DNA of 64,000 nucleotides from JABMQW01 sp964439935. GTDB taxonomy: Bacteria > Fidelibacterota > Marinisomatia > Marinisomatales > TCS56. Below are positions 61,118 to 64,000 of the stretch, piece by piece. Every line of letters starts with the position of its first letter. Position 1 is the stretch's first letter. The translations under genes and the position numbers were made by a program. The DNA lies in contig CAYTPW010000005.1 in NCBI GenBank assembly GCA_964439935.1, positions 1 through 64,000 on the forward strand, read 5' to 3'. The notes under the pieces are model-generated. The model was not told the origin of the DNA. It ran no database searches and saw only the letters and a program-made list of their open reading frames with translations.

Positions 61118-61408
61118 GTGTTCGAGACACTTGATCCACTAATTCATTCCCGGATTCGTCTGGCGATTCTATCGCTATTAATATCCGCCCCAGAAGTTGA
61201 TTTCAATTTCATGAAAGAATCGATTGGCGCATCGGATGGTAATCTCAGCACGCATTTATCAAAGCTTGAGCAGGCTAAATATATTAGTGTCAAAAAGGGC
61301 TATCTTGGTAAAAAACCACATACCAAATATTCAATAACGACCAGGGGCAGGGAGGCTTTCAGCAATTATGTATCTACTTTGGAACAATATCTTAAGCCTG
61401 GAGAATGA
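61118..61408 (+). CDS. Winged-helix transcriptional regulator (HTH_34 type)
   Basis: The 96-residue DNA-binding protein reads MFETLDPLIHSRIRLAILSL at the start. The helix-turn-helix core is FNFMKESIGASDGNLSTHLS (about residues 28-47), and the wing contains KKGYLGKKPHTKYSITTRGR. This is the PF13601-like winged-helix family (relatives of MarR/ArsR). The start is GTG, two bases after the membrane protein stop. It probably controls its own two-gene operon. Confidence 0.88.
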   Translation: MFETLDPLIHSRIRLAILSLLISAPEVDFNFMKESIGASDGNLSTHLSKLEQAKYISVKKGYLGKKPHTKYSITTRGREAFSNYVSTLEQYLKPGE

Positions 61409-61686
61409 GTGTCTATTTTTTCAAGAACTACCAAATTTCCGTTTTTGTTTCTTTTAATCGGTGGTTTTCTTGCCTGATTGGGGGTATCGTGTGGTCTATA
61501 GCTGGTTGAGAATTATCACCAGTGATACGGGTGATCCCGCTTAATATTGGTTTCTAAAGTCCTGACATTTAATGATCCCGCTTGATGAAAGTTCACCCAT
61601 TTTCAGGAAGGATTTCGTAAGATAGCCAATGTGTCACGCGAATATGAACCAGTATTTGAACTGGTAAACAATCAAGGAGCTTTGGA

Positions 61687-62538
61687 ATGAATGGTAATAT
61701 TCCGGTATTACTTGTAAAAGGTGATTGCTTGGCAGAAGCCTGGGAACGATCAGTACTTGCCACCTATCAGAAGGGTTGTGATCTTAAAACCGAATATGAT
61801 AAACCTGATGATCCTCCCAGCAAAGATTGTTCGATCACGATCGTGGTTGAAGATCCGCTGGCTGAACCGATGATCCATCGTGATATGCCCGGGGGTCTGG
61901 AGGATCTGCAGGAGTATGTCATGGAAGTTCTGGATGGGATCAAAGATCACTGGGTCCGGGACCCTGACGATCCGGAGGATACACGCTGGGAATATACCTA
62001 TCACCAGCGTCTGTTCAATTATAGTCTTCCCGGGTCCGGGAAGTTACATAATCAAATAGAAATCATGGCCGAGAAAATTGCCAAGGTACCTTACACGCGC
62101 CGAGCACAGGCGGTAACCTGGAAGGTATGGGAAGACAACAGTTGCTACGATCCCGCTTGCCTACAGAGTATCTGGTGCCGGATGTTGCAGGGTGACAATG
62201 ATACATGGCGGTTGAATACCAATGTTCGGTTTCGTTCCAACGATGCTTATAAAGCTGCATTTATGAATATGTTTGCCCTGATCCAATTGCAGAAAAAATT
62301 AGCTGACCGAATTGCTGATCTTTCCGGCTGCAAAATAATTCCAGGACGTTATATTCATCAGGCTGACAGTTATCATATCTATGGATCCTATCTCGACGAA
62401 TTTGAACAACGGTTCCTGAAAATGTATAACGAACGCTCATTTGATGAACGGACTTTCCACTATGCTGATATGAAAGCGATTATGGACGAGGCAATACCAG
62501 GTATTCTGGAAAAAGTTGCAAAAATGGATATGTCTTGA
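61687..62538 (+). CDS. Thymidylate-synthase-like protein
   Basis: The 283-residue protein is not close to standard ThyA but has its catalytic landmarks. There is a cysteine in CYDPACLQSIWCRM (C158), preceded by PYTRRAQAVTWKVWED. The nucleotide-binding segment RFRSNDAYKAAFMNMFALIQ and the end HQADSYHIYGSYLDEFE also match the fold. Such proteins methylate or hydroxymethylate a deoxyuridylate/deoxycytidylate, or may have a related substrate; the exact reaction is not determined. An AGGAG site precedes the ATG. Its stop overlaps the TTG start of the esterase gene by three bases. Confidence 0.8.
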   Translation: MNGNIPVLLVKGDCLAEAWERSVLATYQKGCDLKTEYDKPDDPPSKDCSITIVVEDPLAEPMIHRDMPGGLEDLQEYVMEVLDGIKDHWVRDPDDPEDTRWEYTYHQRLFNYSLPGSGKLHNQIEIMAEKIAKVPYTRRAQAVTWKVWEDNSCYDPACLQSIWCRMLQGDNDTWRLNTNVRFRSNDAYKAAFMNMFALIQLQKKLADRIADLSGCKIIPGRYIHQADSYHIYGSYLDEFEQRFLKMYNERSFDERTFHYADMKAIMDEAIPGILEKVAKMDMS

Positions 62539-63488
62539 GCTGGTACGGATCATTAACTGCGAACCAATGGATCACCGTACCACTATTTTTGTTAATCAGT
62601 ATTTTTCTGGTGGGTATGCTTGAACCGACTGCAGTCCAAAAGAATTACCAGGTGTATTTCCTGGGTGGCCAGTCAAATATGGATGGCCTTGGTCAGGTGG
62701 AAGATTTACCGGCGGACCTGCAGAGCCCATTTGAACAAGTCTGGATTTATCACGGGAATCCTGCCCCGGATGACGGTGAAATCGACGGTCGCGGCATCTG
62801 GTCACAGCTGCGACCCGGCCATGGATTTGGCTTTTCAGCAGATGGCGTACAGAATAATTACTCGAATTTGTTCGGAGTGGAATTATCTTTCGCACAAAGT
62901 CTGGTGGAATTGCAACCGTCAATAAATATTGCCCTGATCAAATACTCCCGGGCGGCCACATCGATTGATTCCGGTGCTTCCGGTGGTTTTGGTTGCTGGG
63001 AACCGGATTATTCCGGTGCCAACGGTGTGAATCAATTCGACCATTTTCTGAATACAGTGAATCGGGCCATGGCTACCAATGATATAGATGGCGATGGATT
63101 CGGTGAGCGGCTGGTCCCATCGGGAATTGTCTGGATGCAGGGTGAGAGTGATGCGGCTTATACCAGGGAAATAGCTTTACAGTACCATTCCAATCTTACA
63201 AACCTGATGGCTGGAATCCGACTTGCACTTTAACAACCGGATTTGCCAATTGTGCTGGGGCGTATATCCGATTCAGGCCAGGATGCTGATGGAAAAGTCT
63301 GGAATCACGGTTCCATAGTCAGGACCGCGCAGGAGAAATTTGCAAAGAATGATAAATTCACAACCTTGGTAACGGTAACAGATTCCCTAAGTTATACTGA
63401 TGCCGCCCATTACAGCAGTTCCGGCTATCTCAAGCTAGGTCAGCGTTTTGCCGAAGCTATGGTAAAACTGCAGCAATTATCCGAGTGA
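62535..63488 (+). pseudogene. SASA-type sialate O-acetylesterase-like gene interrupted by an in-frame stop
   Basis: The frame starts at TTG 62535 with a hydrophobic export segment (ITVPLFLLISIFLVGML). The catalytic serine block is FLGGQSNMDGLG (S47), followed by GIVWMQGESD. A TAA at codon 233 (63231-63233) stops it, but the same frame continues QPDLPIVLGRISDSGQDADG to the final block SYTDAAHYSSSGYLKLGQ, with D289 and H292 completing the triad. The stop thus separates the serine from its Asp/His partners, so neither fragment should be active alone. A recent nonsense mutation, a sequencing error or stop readthrough could explain it. Confidence 0.82.
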
Positions 63489-63521
63489 TAAACGTTTTGG
63501 AAATTGGGTAGCTACAGGATT

Positions 63522-64000
63522 GTGTCCAGATTAAGTCATCGTGAACGTGTAGTGACGGCGTTACAGCACCAGGAACCTGATCGTATTCCACTGGATCTGA
63601 TGGGCAATGCTTCCATGATTCTGGATGAAGTATATCTGAGACTGAGAGATCATCTCAATTTGATTGAGATACCACCAGTCCGCTCCGGATCGACAGCTAA
63701 TTATTATGATGAGCGAGTTCTGGAGCATTTCGATATTGATTTTCGGCGCATCTTCCTCAATAAGAGTACAACCAATCGCGCCACGGTTCACACGGATGGC
63801 TCCTTTACCGATATCTGGGGTATTCGTTTTCAACGGCTCGGCCCATTTGTTAATGCCGTTGGTCATCCATTAGCCGGTCTTACAACCGAGCAAGAGCTTA
63901 CGAAGTATGCCTGGCCCACCGGCTCCGACCTGTACAATGCGTCGGGACTGGCCGAAAAAGCCCAACAACTATTCACTGATACTGATTACGCAGTGGTAGC
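63522..64000 (+). CDS. Uroporphyrinogen decarboxylase-family protein (partial)
   Basis: The frame starts at GTG 63522 with AGGA close before it and runs off the window end. The N-terminus, VSRLSHRERVVTALQHQEPD followed by RIPLDLMGNASMI, is that of the URO-D superfamily, which includes heme-pathway HemE and the MtaA/MtbA-type corrinoid methyltransferases. DGSFTDIWGIRFQR is also typical of the second, non-heme group in metabolism clusters. I infer a methyltransferase-like or unknown role rather than true HemE. Only about 159 residues are visible. Confidence 0.85.
   Translation, partial: MSRLSHRERVVTALQHQEPDRIPLDLMGNASMILDEVYLRLRDHLNLIEIPPVRSGSTANYYDERVLEHFDIDFRRIFLNKSTTNRATVHTDGSFTDIWGIRFQRLGPFVNAVGHPLAGLTTEQELTKYAWPTGSDLYNASGLAEKAQQLFTDTDYAVV

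Noticed and set aside
1..64000. tRNA or rRNA genes
   Set aside because: I found no cloverleaf with a TTCRA arm or any rRNA segment in the gaps I read; a covariance-model scan would be needed to exclude weak cases.

Overview
The window comes from a Gram-negative bacterium with moderate GC. It opens with the end of tuf and a complete S10-spc-alpha ribosomal operon. The order secY-map-infA-rpmJ, with no adk between secY and map, resembles the Bacteroidetes/Chlorobi/Marinimicrobia (FCB) side of the tree. A TonB-dependent receptor and other outer-membrane-type proteins confirm an outer membrane. An uncultured FCB lineage is my best guess; no rRNA is present to settle it.

Layout. (1) 1-14.4 kb: tuf end, 26 ribosomal protein genes, secY, map, infA and rpoA, all on + with tiny gaps or overlaps and many GTG/TTG starts. 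(2) 14.4-18.7 kb: a secreted GHL10-type glycoside hydrolase-like protein, imidazolonepropionase (hutI), two small envelope proteins, a strong bidirectional terminator and a convergent outer-membrane-type protein. (3) 19-60 kb: a dense sensory island with about 17 signalling proteins. It holds seven histidine kinases (four of them hybrids), three kinase-less PAS/GAF proteins, three separate response regulators, a CheR/CheB pair and a STAS-like partner. It also has a TonB receptor-YfiR-CHASE8 envelope-sensing operon. (4) 54.3-57.1 kb: minus-strand envelope genes (small membrane protein, CsgG/DUF5683-like protein, FN3 lipoprotein). (5) 60.5-64 kb: a membrane protein with a winged-helix regulator, a thymidylate-synthase-like enzyme, a SASA-type esterase split by an in-frame stop, and the start of a URO-D family gene.

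Two repeat systems sit in the gaps between signalling genes. At 23.86-25.15 kb, five copies of a roughly 162-bp element with TGTCATTTCGA terminal inverted repeats surround a GIY-YIG nuclease gene; the two copies beside the gene are identical over 141 bp. At 48.2-52.05 kb, REP-like double hairpins surround a Y1 (RAYT/IS200-like) transposase. Fossils of duplication are common: a receiver-domain remnant after one hybrid kinase, a broken yfiR copy before the intact yfiR, and three kinases sharing one catalytic half with different sensor fronts. Together they suggest a sensory locus growing by local duplication and module exchange.

The most interesting signals are the GIY-YIG gene inside its own inverted-repeat elements, the REP/RAYT system, and a conserved C-terminal tail of about 60 residues that replaces the kinase core in three PAS/GAF proteins.
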